The position numbers and the translations under genes were made by a program. The notes beneath the pieces are model-generated. The model did no database searches. It saw only the letters and a program-made list of their open reading frames with translations, and was not told where the DNA came from. Positions 36,472 to 46,138 of a stretch of DNA of 64,000 nt are shown here, piece after piece. Numbering within the stretch: position 1 is the stretch's first letter; the number at the start of each line of letters is the position of its first letter. This DNA comes from Rariglobus sp. (lineage in GTDB: Bacteria > Verrucomicrobiota > Verrucomicrobiia > Opitutales > Opitutaceae). The stretch spans positions 1-64,000 of the forward strand of contig JAQSWS010000012.1 of the NCBI GenBank assembly GCA_029266495.1. The letters run 5' to 3'.

Positions 36472-39324
36472 ATGAAAAAGACACTGCTTGCCCTGGTGTG
36501 CGCGCTTTCGTGCACCCTTACCGCGGCTCTCGCCTACGTCCATCCAGGCGCTCCGCTTACCCTCTCGGATCTCCAGACTCTGAAGGCGAACGTCGACAAC
36601 AACCGGGAGCCCTGGAAATCCGGCTACGCGGCGCTGGCGGCCGACTCCCGCTCCCAGCTCACCTACACCATGCAGGGGCCGTTCGCGACCGTGAGCCGCG
36701 CCCCCCACCTGAACCGCAACCAGTGGATGAACGACATGACCGCGGTCTGGAATCTCTCGCGCATGTGGTATTTCACCGGCAATTCCGCCTACGCGCAGAA
36801 GGCACACGACATCCTGCTCGCGTGGGCGAACACGCAGACTGCGTTTTCCGGCGGCGAATCGATGCTCGATTTGGGAGACTTCGCCTACGCATTCGTGGGC
36901 GGCGCGGACATTCTGCGCGGCACCTGGGCGGGCTGGACGGCGGCCGACACAACTACGGTGAAGGCTTATTTCACCAACGTCCTCCTGCCTGCCAGCAATC
37001 CGTATGGCGAGAGCATGTTCGGCGCCGCGAACAAAGGTGCGCTGGCCCTCGTCGCCTGCGGGCTGATGTCGATTTTCAACGACGACACCGCCAGGCTCGA
37101 CACGGTCACATACCAGGTTCGCACACTCGCGCATATCGGCCTGCGCAGTTCCAACGACATCGGCCTGCTCGGCGATTCCCTCCGCGACCAGGGCCACGGC
37201 CACGGGCAGCTTGTCTCGCTGGCCATGCTCGCCGAAGCGCTCTGGAAACAGGGCATCGACGTCTACTCCGATTCCAACAACCGCCTGCTCGCCGCCGGCG
37301 AATATTTCGCGCGGGTGAACAACCTCGTCCCCACGCCGTTTCTTCCCTTCGGCACCACCGATTGGTATTATTACACCGACGGCACCAACCGCGGCTGGGG
37401 AGGCGGAAACACGGCGCTCAGCATCCTTCACGGCGCCTATGTCGTCCGCAAGGGCCTCCCCGCTCCCTATATGGCGCGGAGGCTCCAGGAGATGCCGGTG
37501 AGTGCGGACAGCTTTATGTTCCTCAAAGAGGCCGACTCCTCCACGGCAACGCCGGCGGCGGCGCTGCCGATTCCCTCCACCACCTCGATCACCTCGGGGT
37601 TCACCAACGTCCAAATCGGTGGCGCCTCCCCCGCTGGCGCGGCCTCCTACTCCGGCGGCACCTGGACGGTGCAGGGCGGCGGCGCGGAAATATGGGGCGA
37701 GAACGACAGTTGCCATTTCACCTACAAAGCGGTCACCGGCGACTGCGCCATCATCGCGAAGGTCAATTCGGTTCAGAACACCAGCCTTTCCACCAAAGCC
37801 GGCGTGATGATTCGCACGAGTCTCAGCCAGGGCGCTCCCCGCGTCTGGATGGCCGTCACTCCCCGGATCCAGTTCGAGCAAAATCTCAAGGGCCTCGCCG
37901 TGTATGGCGGCGCCAACTACGGCAACAAGGCCTACGACATCGGAACTCCCACTGCCTCGTATTGGGTGAAGCTCGAGCGCATCGGGAACATCGTCACCGG
38001 CTATGTTTCCCCCGATGGCACCAACTGGGCGGCCACCGAGGTCGGCCGCCTCGATTCACCTCCGGCCACGTGGTATGTCGGACTGGTGGTCTGCTCGGTT
38101 GCGAATGGCACGCTGAACACATCGACCTTCAGCAACGTCGAGATCACCGGCGGCAATGGTGGCGCTCCCGTCGTCACTCCCGCCGCGCCCGCCGCCCTCC
38201 TGGCCGCACCGGGTGAGAATGCCGTCCCGCTGCGCTGGCAGCCGTCCTTCGGCGCCACCAGCTACACGATCAAGCGTGCCACCACCAGCGGCGGCACCTA
38301 TTCAACCGTTGCCTCGGGCGTCATCGCCAGCAGCTACACGGACAAGACGGTGACCAACGGCACGACCTATTACTACGTCGTCAACGCGATCAATTCCGCA
38401 GGCACGAGCGCCAATTCTCCCGAGGACAGCGTGACACCGGTCAGCCCGATGGTGAACCTCGCCTTCGGCGGCACGGCCAGCTCCAGCGTGGTTGGCGCCC
38501 CCGCCTGGGAGCAAGCCGACCAGGCCTTCAACCGCAACTCCGGCTCAAAATGGCATAACGGCAACGCCACCAACCCCGGCCCCGCCGGCTGGCTTCGCTA
38601 CGACTTCGGCGCGGGCAACGCCCAGACCGTGAAACGCTACACGCCGGTCAGTGCCGACGTGGCAAACCGCGACCCCAAGAGCTGGACCTTCCAAGGCTCG
38701 AACGACGGTTCGACCTGGACGACGCTCGATACACAAAGCAACCAGGTCTTCCCAACCCGGAATCATGCCAACACCTACAACATCGGCAACACGACCGCCT
38801 ACCGCTACTACCAGCTCAATATCACCGCCAACAACGGCGGCGGCTCGCTGGCGATCGGCGAACTCGGTCTCTGGTCCGACACCGGCCGCACGATAATGGA
38901 CGGCACCTACCGCGTCATCAGTAAGAAAAGCAAGAAGGTCCTCGACGTTTACAACAGCGGCACCACCGATGGCATGAATGTCCAGCAGTGGGGCTGGACC
39001 GGTGGCAACAACCAGAAGTGGACACTCACGCACCTGGGCAACGGCCAGTATCAGGCCATGGGTGTTGGCAGCGGCAAGTTGCTCGAAGTTGCGGGTGCCT
39101 CCACTGCCAATGGTGCGAACATCCAAATTTTCACCTCGAACAATAACAATTGTCAGAAGTGGACCGTCACACCGACGGGCGACGGAAACTACAAATTCCT
39201 GAACGTGAACAGCGGCAAAGCCGTCGACGTGAGCGGCGGAAGCACCGCCGACGGGGCCAACGTCCTCCAATGGTCCTATAGCGGCGCGGATAACCAGCAA
39301 TGGAGGATCTCCATCGCTCCGTAA
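36472..39324 (+). CDS. Secreted alginate-lyase-superfamily protein with Fn3, discoidin and ricin-type lectin
   Basis: The 950-residue protein starts MKKTLLALVCALSCTLTAALAYVHPG, a signal peptide followed directly by the alginate-lyase-type entry motif. The helical domain (about 20-345) includes NQWMNDMTAVWNLSRMWYFTG and LRDQGHGHGQLVSLAMLAEALW. Then follow a DUF1349/concanavalin-like sandwich (about 365-560), fibronectin type III (about 570-655), F5/8-type discoidin (about 660-805, GSKWHNGNATNPGPAGWLRYDF) and a ricin B-type lectin (about 808-950). The lectin carries three QxW-type motifs (NNQKW, NCQKW, DNQQW). It shares its catalytic domain with the genes at 29668 and 32947 but not their tails. 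The lectin and discoidin parts suggest galactose- or glycan-binding; the true substrate is unknown. Confidence 0.83.
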   Translation: MKKTLLALVCALSCTLTAALAYVHPGAPLTLSDLQTLKANVDNNREPWKSGYAALAADSRSQLTYTMQGPFATVSRAPHLNRNQWMNDMTAVWNLSRMWYFTGNSAYAQKAHDILLAWANTQTAFSGGESMLDLGDFAYAFVGGADILRGTWAGWTAADTTTVKAYFTNVLLPASNPYGESMFGAANKGALALVACGLMSIFNDDTARLDTVTYQVRTLAHIGLRSSNDIGLLGDSLRDQGHGHGQLVSLAMLAEALWKQGIDVYSDSNNRLLAAGEYFARVNNLVPTPFLPFGTTDWYYYTDGTNRGWGGGNTALSILHGAYVVRKGLPAPYMARRLQEMPVSADSFMFLKEADSSTATPAAALPIPSTTSITSGFTNVQIGGASPAGAASYSGGTWTVQGGGAEIWGENDSCHFTYKAVTGDCAIIAKVNSVQNTSLSTKAGVMIRTSLSQGAPRVWMAVTPRIQFEQNLKGLAVYGGANYGNKAYDIGTPTASYWVKLERIGNIVTGYVSPDGTNWAATEVGRLDSPPATWYVGLVVCSVANGTLNTSTFSNVEITGGNGGAPVVTPAAPAALLAAPGENAVPLRWQPSFGATSYTIKRATTSGGTYSTVASGVIASSYTDKTVTNGTTYYYVVNAINSAGTSANSPEDSVTPVSPMVNLAFGGTASSSVVGAPAWEQADQAFNRNSGSKWHNGNATNPGPAGWLRYDFGAGNAQTVKRYTPVSADVANRDPKSWTFQGSNDGSTWTTLDTQSNQVFPTRNHANTYNIGNTTAYRYYQLNITANNGGGSLAIGELGLWSDTGRTIMDGTYRVISKKSKKVLDVYNSGTTDGMNVQQWGWTGGNNQKWTLTHLGNGQYQAMGVGSGKLLEVAGASTANGANIQIFTSNNNNCQKWTVTPTGDGNYKFLNVNSGKAVDVSGGSTADGANVLQWSYSGADNQQWRISIAP

Positions 39325-39386
39325 CGCGCCCCGCCGCCCCACACTCCTTTGATCGGAGCGCGGGGCGGCTCTCTCTTTTTCCCAAC

Positions 39387-40049
39387 ATGCGTCCCGCCCA
39401 CCGCGTTCCCGTCGGAGCCGTTCTCGCCTGCGCGATGGGCCTCGTCGCACACCGCGTCGTCGCGCCTCGTCCGCTCGCGTCGCCCACCGCTCCTCCGTCC
39501 GCGTCCATCCCCGCCCACACACTTGCGGGTCCCGTCGAGTCCGCCCCGCCGCCCCCGGCCCCACCTTTATTATCGTCGTCCGGCAGGGACGCCGGTCACC
39601 GCCTTCTGCTCGCGCGCCGCTGCCTCGCCCTCGCCGAGCACGACCCGCTCGCCGCGATGGAAATGGCCCTCGCCAACCAGCTTCAAGACGTCGACCCCGG
39701 CCTGCTCGCGAGCCTCGTCAATCAATGGGCGATCCACGATTTCGACGGAGCCCACGCCTGGATAAAAACCCAGGAAACCGGCGTCTGGCGAAACGACATG
39801 CTCGCCCGTCTCGCCTATCTGCGCGCGCAGACCGATCCTCTCGCGGCCACACGCCTCGCGGTGGCCGACATCTCCCCGGGGCCGGCTCGCGACGAAGCGA
39901 TGATCTCCGTCCTGCACCAGTGGGCGCTACGAGATTCCGAGACGGCCAGGGCCTGGGCCGATTCCTTTCGAGACGATGGACTGAAAACCCGGGCCTTGGC
40001 CGAGATCCAGGGACTGCAAACCCGGGGCTTATCCGACCTTCGCAATTAA
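39387..40049 (+). CDS. Secreted or membrane-anchored helical-repeat hypothetical protein
   Basis: The start at 39387 (MRPAHRVPVGAVLACAMGLVAH) gives an N-terminal hydrophobic segment; the longer track ORF overlaps the upstream gene. The 220-residue product has a Pro/Ala/Ser linker and then alpha-helical units of about 35 residues with a recurring pattern: LVNQWAIHDFDGAHAWIKTQ, LAYLRAQTDPLAATRLAVA and LHQWALRDSETARAWADSF. This W-A-x-x-D-x-x-x-A-x-x-W pattern resembles repeats I recall in Verrucomicrobia and Planctomycetes proteins of unknown function. It is separated from the GH35 operon by a 293-bp gap containing an operator-like repeat. Confidence 0.65.
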   Translation: MRPAHRVPVGAVLACAMGLVAHRVVAPRPLASPTAPPSASIPAHTLAGPVESAPPPPAPPLLSSSGRDAGHRLLLARRCLALAEHDPLAAMEMALANQLQDVDPGLLASLVNQWAIHDFDGAHAWIKTQETGVWRNDMLARLAYLRAQTDPLAATRLAVADISPGPARDEAMISVLHQWALRDSETARAWADSFRDDGLKTRALAEIQGLQTRGLSDLRN

Positions 40050-40225
40050 ACTCACGCAACCTCGCCTTCTCTCCCTCGTCTCGGCCCCCCGCGCTAGAAG
40101 CACCCGGCTCGGCCGGTGCGTTCAGCCGCGAAACCCGCACTCGCAAGTGACGCTCCGGCCTTCCTGCCGGTCCGGCGCCTTCTGATGGGCAGGAATGCTC
40201 GTGTTCCGGCCCTGACCGCCCGCGC

Positions 40226-40241
40226 GCGTTACAATTAACCC
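40226..40241. promoter_or_regulatory. Putative operator, GCGTTACAATTAACCC, ahead of the GH35 operon
   Basis: It matches GCGTTA-N4-TAACGC with one mismatch in the right arm and lies 101 bp upstream of the GH35 start. It shares the 11-nt core TTACAATTAAC with the site ahead of lacI paralogue 1. Confidence 0.55.
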
Positions 40242-40342
40242 CCGGAGAGCCTCGGACGCAGCAACCCTTCGAGGCATCAAGAGACTGCTCTCTTCTCCGG
40301 AGAACCACCGACCCCTTTCGAGGTGATCCCCCGGCCCCGTCA

Positions 40343-42712
40343 ATGAAGCCTCCATCCCTCTTGATTCCCTTGCTCGCCTCCATGCTCATCGCATCGTCCA
40401 TCCCTGCCGCACCGGCGGCGGAGGCGAAGCACTCCTTCACCATTGGTGAGCAGGACTTCCTCCTCGACGGGAAACCATTCGTCATCCGTTGCGGTGAGAT
40501 CCATTTCCCCCGCGTTCCCCGCGAATATTGGAAACACCGTCTCCAGATGTGTCGCGCGATGGGTCTCAATACCGTCTGCGTCTACCTCTTCTGGAATTTC
40601 CACGAATGGGAACAGGGTAAATACAACTGGTCCGGCCAGGCCGACGTCGCCGAGTTCTGCCGCCTCGCCCAAGCCGAGGGCCTCTGGGTGATTCTCCGCC
40701 CCGGCCCCTACTCCTGCGCCGAATGGGAAATGGGCGGACTTCCCTGGTGGCTGGTCAAACACGACGGCATCGCGCTCCGCTCCACCGACCCTCGCTTTCT
40801 CGAACCCGCCACCCGTTTCCTCAAGGAAGTCGGCCGCATGCTCGGCCCGCAGCAAGTCACCCGCGGCGGCCCCCTGCTCATGGTTCAGGTCGAAAACGAA
40901 TACGGCTCCTTCGGCAAGGACGCCGCCTACATGGGCGCGATCCGCCAGGCTCTGCTCGACGGCGGGTTCAACGTGCCCCTCTTCGCCTGCAATCCCGCCG
41001 GCGCCATCGCCAACGGACATCGCGACGATCTTTTCCAGGTCGTCAATTTCGGGACGGGCACCGCTAAAAAATCCTTCGAAACCCTGCGCCGCTTCCAAAA
41101 AACCGGCCCGCTCATGAACGGCGAATATTACCCCGCCTGGTTCGACACCTGGGGCCGGGCCCATCGCACCGGGGCGTCCGCGCCGATCGCAGCCGACCTC
41201 GATTACATGCTGAAGCACCGGCACTCGTTCAGCATCTACATGGCCCATGGCGGCACCTCCTTCGGTCTCTGGGCCGGCGCCGACCGTCCGTTCGTGCCCG
41301 ATACCTCCAGCTATGACTACGACGCCCCCGTCAGCGAGGCGGGCTGGATCACTCCCAAGTTCGGGGCGATCCGCGATGTATTCAGCAGACACCTACAGGC
41401 CGGGGAAACCCTCCCCGCCCCGCCGCCCGCCAATCCGGTCGTCACCATCCCGTCCTTTACGCTCTCCGAGACCGCACCCGTTCTTGGCAACCTGCCCGCC
41501 CCCGTCGCCGACACCACGCCGCGCACGATGGAGTTCTACGACCAGAGCCGGGGTGTCATCGCCTACCGCACTCAGCTCCCCGCCGGTCCGGCCGGCACCC
41601 TTTCCGTAAAAGCCGCGCACGACTTCGCCTGGGTCTTTTTAGACGGGCGCCCCGCCGGCGTGATGGACCGTCGCAGCAAGCGCTACCGGATCACCCTCCC
41701 CGCCCGCACCGCCGCCACGCGACTCGACATCGTGGTCGAAGCCATGGGGCGCGTGAACTTCGGCACCGAGGTGTTTGACCGCAAGGGCCTGCATGCCCCC
41801 GTGCTCTTCACCCCTTCCGTGGCGGGCTCGGCGGTCGAACTCAAAAACTGGCTCGTCTACCCGCTCCCGCTCGAATCCACGCAGCTCTCCTCCCTTAAAT
41901 TTGAACCTGCCATCGCGCCCGTTCTCGCCCGGCCCGCCTTCTGGCGGGGCACATTCCGCCTGACCGTCCCCGGCGATACTTTCCTCGACGTCCGCTCCTG
42001 GGGCAAAGGTGTCGTCTGGATCAACGGTCATTGCCTCGGCCGCTTCTGGAACATCGGCCCCACCCAGACCATGTATATGCCCGGCCCCTGGCTCCGCGCC
42101 GGATCCAACGAGGTCGTGGTGCTCGACATGCTCGGACCGCAGCGGCCCGAACTCGCCGGCCTGGACAAACCCATTCTCGACGAACTCCGCCCCGAACTCG
42201 ATTTCGCCCGCTCCGCCCGCGCCCACGGCCGTTTCAACACCACCGGTCTCACACCCGCCTCCGCCGGCCAGCTCCGTCCCGAGCCCGAGTGGCAGGCCGT
42301 GCGGTTCACCCAACCGGCCACCGGCCGCTACCTCGCGTTCGAAGCCCTCGACGCGCATGATGGAAAACCCTTCGCCACCGTGGCCGAGCTCGACGTGACC
42401 GATTCCCGCGGCGAGGTCCTGTCCAAATCCACCTGGAAGATCCTCTGGGTCGACAGCGAGGAGTTCACCGCCGAACCGGGTCACGCCGAAAACATGCTCG
42501 ATGGCCAGCCCAACACCCACTGGCACTCCGCCTACGGTTCCGGCGCCCCCTCGGGTTATCCGCATCGCGTCGTCCTCGATCTCGGCGAAACGCAGACACT
42601 CGGCGGTTTCCGCTATCTCTCCAGGTCCGGCGACAACAACAGACCCGGCCGCATTAAATCCTACCAGGTCTACCTCTCGGAGCGTCCGTTCGGGCTCGCC
42701 CCCGCTCCCTAG
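40343..42712 (+). CDS. Secreted GH35 beta-galactosidase with C-terminal discoidin-like domain
   Basis: Predicted to remove terminal beta-galactose from galactans or arabinogalactan side chains. The 789-residue protein has a signal peptide (AAPAAEA), then the GH35 barrel. FVIRCGEIHFPRVPREYWKHRLQMCRAMGLNTV opens it; the acid/base glutamate lies in LLMVQVENEYGSFG and the nucleophile in LMNGEYYPAWFDTWG. FSIYMAHGGTSFGLWAG follows. Beta-jelly-roll domains come next (WINGHCLGRFWNIGPTQTMYMP), and the last 150 residues look like an F5/8-type discoidin module (NTHWHSAYGSGAPSGYPHRVVLDL). It is the first gene of the probable operon running to the ABC transporter, with an operator-like site about 100 bp upstream. 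Confidence 0.94.
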   Translation: MKPPSLLIPLLASMLIASSIPAAPAAEAKHSFTIGEQDFLLDGKPFVIRCGEIHFPRVPREYWKHRLQMCRAMGLNTVCVYLFWNFHEWEQGKYNWSGQADVAEFCRLAQAEGLWVILRPGPYSCAEWEMGGLPWWLVKHDGIALRSTDPRFLEPATRFLKEVGRMLGPQQVTRGGPLLMVQVENEYGSFGKDAAYMGAIRQALLDGGFNVPLFACNPAGAIANGHRDDLFQVVNFGTGTAKKSFETLRRFQKTGPLMNGEYYPAWFDTWGRAHRTGASAPIAADLDYMLKHRHSFSIYMAHGGTSFGLWAGADRPFVPDTSSYDYDAPVSEAGWITPKFGAIRDVFSRHLQAGETLPAPPPANPVVTIPSFTLSETAPVLGNLPAPVADTTPRTMEFYDQSRGVIAYRTQLPAGPAGTLSVKAAHDFAWVFLDGRPAGVMDRRSKRYRITLPARTAATRLDIVVEAMGRVNFGTEVFDRKGLHAPVLFTPSVAGSAVELKNWLVYPLPLESTQLSSLKFEPAIAPVLARPAFWRGTFRLTVPGDTFLDVRSWGKGVVWINGHCLGRFWNIGPTQTMYMPGPWLRAGSNEVVVLDMLGPQRPELAGLDKPILDELRPELDFARSARAHGRFNTTGLTPASAGQLRPEPEWQAVRFTQPATGRYLAFEALDAHDGKPFATVAELDVTDSRGEVLSKSTWKILWVDSEEFTAEPGHAENMLDGQPNTHWHSAYGSGAPSGYPHRVVLDLGETQTLGGFRYLSRSGDNNRPGRIKSYQVYLSERPFGLAPAP

Positions 42713-42937
42713 CCTCCCACGTCCCGTGCGTTCCGTCATGCATCGCAAACCTCTCGTGAAGACCCCGGCCCGTTTCGCCGCATTCGCCACCGCGCCTCTG
42801 CCTCCGCGCCGTCGCAAGCTGGTCCGCCGGCTCGCGGCATCACCCGGTGCGCCGGACAGGGAGGACAATCAGTCCTGCCCGTCCCTCCGTCGTCCGATCT
42901 GCGGACAGGAACGTGCCTCCGCCTTCCCTCCCCGTCC

Positions 42938-43939
42938 ATGAAACGACTCAAGGGACTTTACCTTTTGGAAACCCAATCCCTGCCGTTGATCTACGGATCG
43001 CCGGAGCAGAGGGACATCGCCCGCCACGTGGACTTCGTCGCGCCGCCGCAAACGCGCGAGTCCATCCGCCTCGATCCCTCGCCGCTTCACGAAGCCGAGG
43101 TCATTTTCTCCGGGTGGGGCGCGCCGATGATGGACCTCCCGTTCCTGCTGGAGGCGCCGTGCCTGCGCGCGGTGTTCTACGGTGCGGGCACGACCGGCTA
43201 TTTCACGAGCGATGCTTTTTGGGAGCGTAACATCACGCTCACGAGCTCCTACGCCGCCAACGCCGTGCCCGTCGCCGAATATACCCTCGGCGTGATTCTC
43301 CTCAGCCTGCGGAGCTTTTGGAGCTACTCCGTCCACGCCAAGGCCGGCGGTGCCTGGGGCGACCAGACACGCTTCATGCCCGGCGCCTACCAAACGACCG
43401 TGGCCCTCGTCGGTTGCGGCATGATCGCCCGCCGGCTCATCGAACTGCTGAAACCGTTCGATCTTAACTGCATTGTTTACGACCCCTACCTCGACGATTA
43501 CGAAGCCGCCAAACTGGGAGTCACCCGTTGTTCGCTGGAAGAGGCGTTCATCCATGGCGACGTGGTCTCCCTCCACGCCGCCAACAAGGTCGAAACCAAG
43601 GGACTCGTCACCGGCGAGCTCTTCGCCCTCATGAAAAAAAGCGCGACATTCATCAACACCGCGCGCGGCCCCATCATCCGCGAACTCGAGTTGACCGACG
43701 TGCTGCGCACACGGCCCGACCTTACCGCCGTGATCGACGTGTGCGACATCGAGCCTCCCCTGCCCGGCAACCCGCTCCTGACCACGCCCAATGTCATCCT
43801 CACGCCCCATATCGCCGGCTCGCATGCGGCGGAGGTCCGCCGCCTCGGCCGTTACATGGTCGAGGAGCTGGAGCGCTATGTTAAAAACGAGCCTCTGCGC
43901 TGGCAGATCACCCGCGAACGCTCCGCCCGCCTGGCCTGA
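42938..43939 (+). CDS. D-isomer-specific 2-hydroxyacid dehydrogenase
   Basis: An NAD-dependent cytoplasmic oxidoreductase of 333 residues, family of phosphoglycerate, lactate and glyoxylate reductases. The Rossmann segment is TVALVGCGMIARRLIELL (GxGxxA in place of the usual GxGxxG). The catalytic set is intact: Arg in FINTARGPIIRE, Glu in AVIDVCDIEPPLPGNPL and His in LTPHIAGSHAAE. Homologues often accompany carbohydrate operons in this group of bacteria; the substrate here, perhaps a sugar-acid or keto-acid intermediate, is unknown. It sits between GH35 and a GH43 gene, 15 bp before the latter. The 225-bp gap upstream holds no convincing gene. Confidence 0.9.
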   Translation: MKRLKGLYLLETQSLPLIYGSPEQRDIARHVDFVAPPQTRESIRLDPSPLHEAEVIFSGWGAPMMDLPFLLEAPCLRAVFYGAGTTGYFTSDAFWERNITLTSSYAANAVPVAEYTLGVILLSLRSFWSYSVHAKAGGAWGDQTRFMPGAYQTTVALVGCGMIARRLIELLKPFDLNCIVYDPYLDDYEAAKLGVTRCSLEEAFIHGDVVSLHAANKVETKGLVTGELFALMKKSATFINTARGPIIRELELTDVLRTRPDLTAVIDVCDIEPPLPGNPLLTTPNVILTPHIAGSHAAEVRRLGRYMVEELERYVKNEPLRWQITRERSARLA

Positions 43940-43954
43940 CCGCCAGCACCCGTC

Positions 43955-44962
43955 ATGCGTCTTTCATTTACCTCCGCCCTCCTGATCGCCGGTGCCGTCC
44001 ACACCGGAGTGGCCGCCGCCGCCACGCCCGAAACCGCCGGCCCACTCGTTGCCAGCGCGCCCAGACCCATCCTCGACGGGTTTACCGCCGATCCGGCGAT
44101 CCGCGTCTTCGGCGACACCTACTACATTTATCCGACATCCGACCAACCCAACTGGAACACCACCGAGTTCGCCGTCTGGTCATCGGAAAACCTCGTCGAT
44201 TGGAAAAAGGAAGGCGTCATCCTCGACGTCACGAGAGACCTCAAGTGGGCCAACCTTCAGGCATGGGCTCCCGACTGCATCGAGCGCAACGGAACCTACT
44301 ACTTTTATTTTTGCGCCCGCGGAAAAATCGGCGTCGCCACCGCCAGGTCCCCCACCGGCCCCTTCTCCGACGCCCTCGGACGTCCCCTCGTCCAAAAGGG
44401 CGGCAAGGTCGATCTGCACACCATCGATCCCCACGCCTTCATCGACGACGATGGTCAAGCCTGGCTCTTCTATGGCAACGGTCGTTGCGCGCAGGTCTTC
44501 AAGCTCAAGTCCGACATGATCACCCTCGACGGCGATCCCGTGGACATCCCGCTCAAGGAATTCCGCGAGGGCGTCGTCGTCTTCAAGCGCTCCGGCAAAT
44601 ATTATTTCATGTGGTCCGTGGACGACGCCCGGAGCCCCAACTATCGCGTCGCCTATGGCATCGCCGGTTCCCCGACCGGTCCTGTCGCCAGTCCCGCCGG
44701 CGACCACATCGTCCTGCGCAAAAACGGCGCCGCCATCGGCACCGCCCATCACAGCGTCCTCAACATCCCCGGCACCGATCGCTGGTATGTTGCCTACCAC
44801 CGTCACGCCATCCCCGGCGGCAGCGGCTACCAGCGCGAAACCTGCCTCGTCCGCATGGAATTCAACCCCGACGGCTCGATTAAACCGATGGACCCGCTGA
44901 CCACTCCGTTCCATACTGGCGACATCGGCGAACCCCTCGTCAACGGACACGGCCGGCCCTGA
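43955..44962 (+). CDS. Secreted GH43 glycosidase (arabinosidase/xylosidase type)
   Basis: The 335-residue protein has a signal peptide (cleavage near AAAATP) and a single five-bladed beta-propeller. The GH43 catalytic trio is readable: base Asp in DGFTADPAIRVFGDTYYIY, pKa-modulating Asp in HTIDPHAFIDDDGQAWLF, and acid Glu in EFREGVVVFKRSGKYYFMW. Substrate specificity within GH43 (arabinofuranosidase, arabinanase, xylosidase or galactosidase) cannot be fixed by eye. It is followed after 41 bp by the transporter permease, so imported monosaccharide is presumably its product. Confidence 0.92.
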   Translation: MRLSFTSALLIAGAVHTGVAAAATPETAGPLVASAPRPILDGFTADPAIRVFGDTYYIYPTSDQPNWNTTEFAVWSSENLVDWKKEGVILDVTRDLKWANLQAWAPDCIERNGTYYFYFCARGKIGVATARSPTGPFSDALGRPLVQKGGKVDLHTIDPHAFIDDDGQAWLFYGNGRCAQVFKLKSDMITLDGDPVDIPLKEFREGVVVFKRSGKYYFMWSVDDARSPNYRVAYGIAGSPTGPVASPAGDHIVLRKNGAAIGTAHHSVLNIPGTDRWYVAYHRHAIPGGSGYQRETCLVRMEFNPDGSIKPMDPLTTPFHTGDIGEPLVNGHGRP

Positions 44963-45003
44963 CCCGCGCGCCGCCCCACCCCTAGCCTCAACGTTTTTCC
45001 ACT

Positions 45004-46089
45004 ATGTCCTCCCCGTCCTCCGTCGCCGCGCCCTCCACCGCGGTTCACGCCTCCCCGAAGCCCGCCCCCCGCCGCCGCCGCTCCTTCGGCCAGGAGGTCG
45101 GCCTTTGCCTCGTCGTGCTCGTCCTCGGCGCCATCCTCGGCATCTACGGCTGGCACGACGCCCCCGCCGGCCGGCCCAATACCTTCCTCAGCCTCGACAA
45201 CCTCGTCGACGGCATCGCCACCCCGATGTCCTACTACGCCATCATGGCGGTGGGACTCACCCTGGTGATCATCACCGGCGGCATCGACATCTCGGTCGGT
45301 TCCATCATGGCACTCTCCGCCCTCGGCGGCGCCGCGGCATTGCAAACCCTCCCCGCCGACGCCTCCGCCTGGCTGGTGCTGCCCGTCGCGATCCTCACCC
45401 CGCTTGTGATCGGCCTTGTCTGCGGCCTGCTCAACGGCTCCCTGATCATCGGACTCTCGTTGCACCCGTTCATCGTGACGCTCGGCACCATGAGTATTTT
45501 CCGCGGACTCGCCAACGTGCTCCCGCCGGAGAAAACCCTGCCCGCCGCCGGCAAACGCCTGCCCGCCGCCTTCACCACCGACTTCATGCGTCTCGAATGG
45601 TTCGGCCAGCAGCTCATGCCACTGGTCATCATGCTCGTCTGCGTCGCCTTCGGCTGGTTCTACCTGCGGCTGATGGTCGCCGGACGCGAAACCTACGCCA
45701 TCGGCGGCAACGAGGAAGCCGCGCGCTTCAGCGGACTGCGCGTCAACCGGATCAAGCTCCGCACCTACGCGCTCTCCGGCCTCGCCGCCGGCCTCGCCGG
45801 CATGGTTTCGCTGGGCCGCTTCGGCACCGCCTCCACCAGCACCGGCACCGGCTATGAACTCACCGTGATCGCCGCCGCCGTCGTCGGCGGCGCCAGCCTG
45901 ATCGGCGGTCGCGGCACCGCCATCGGCGCCCTCCTCGGCACCCTCATCATAGCGCTGATCGAAAACGGCATCATCATCCTCCGCATGGCGCAGGAATACC
46001 GCCTCATCATCATCGGCCTCGCCATCGTCGTCGCCGTTTCGCTCGACCGCCTGAGCCTCTACCTCCGCGCCCGCCGCGCCTCCCGCTAA
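45004..46089 (+). CDS. Sugar ABC transporter permease (RbsC/AraH/YtfT family)
   Basis: An inner-membrane subunit of a CUT2-type monosaccharide importer, 361 residues. After an Ala/Pro/Arg-rich cytoplasmic tail there are about nine hydrophobic segments, with the family signatures GGIDISVGSIMALSALGG, LHPFIVTLGTMSIFRGLAN and AAAVVGGASLIGGRGTAIGALLG, plus the EAA-like YAIGGNEEAARFSGLRVNRIK. The binding protein (46139) and ATPase (47273) follow. The neighbouring hydrolases argue for arabinose, galactose or arabinofuranose as cargo. Confidence 0.94.
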   Translation: MSSPSSVAAPSTAVHASPKPAPRRRRSFGQEVGLCLVVLVLGAILGIYGWHDAPAGRPNTFLSLDNLVDGIATPMSYYAIMAVGLTLVIITGGIDISVGSIMALSALGGAAALQTLPADASAWLVLPVAILTPLVIGLVCGLLNGSLIIGLSLHPFIVTLGTMSIFRGLANVLPPEKTLPAAGKRLPAAFTTDFMRLEWFGQQLMPLVIMLVCVAFGWFYLRLMVAGRETYAIGGNEEAARFSGLRVNRIKLRTYALSGLAAGLAGMVSLGRFGTASTSTGTGYELTVIAAAVVGGASLIGGRGTAIGALLGTLIIALIENGIIILRMAQEYRLIIIGLAIVVAVSLDRLSLYLRARRASR

Positions 46090-46138
46090 CCCCCTCCCTC
46101 GTTCTCCGTCTCATCCTCCAAGCCCCCCAAACTTCCCC

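Noticed and set aside
42738-42937. Possible small gene MHRKPLVKTPARFAAF in the gap before the dehydrogenase
   Set aside because: Arg/Pro/Ala-rich, no stop before it overlaps the dehydrogenase start, and no recognisable feature; chance open frame in GC-rich sequence.
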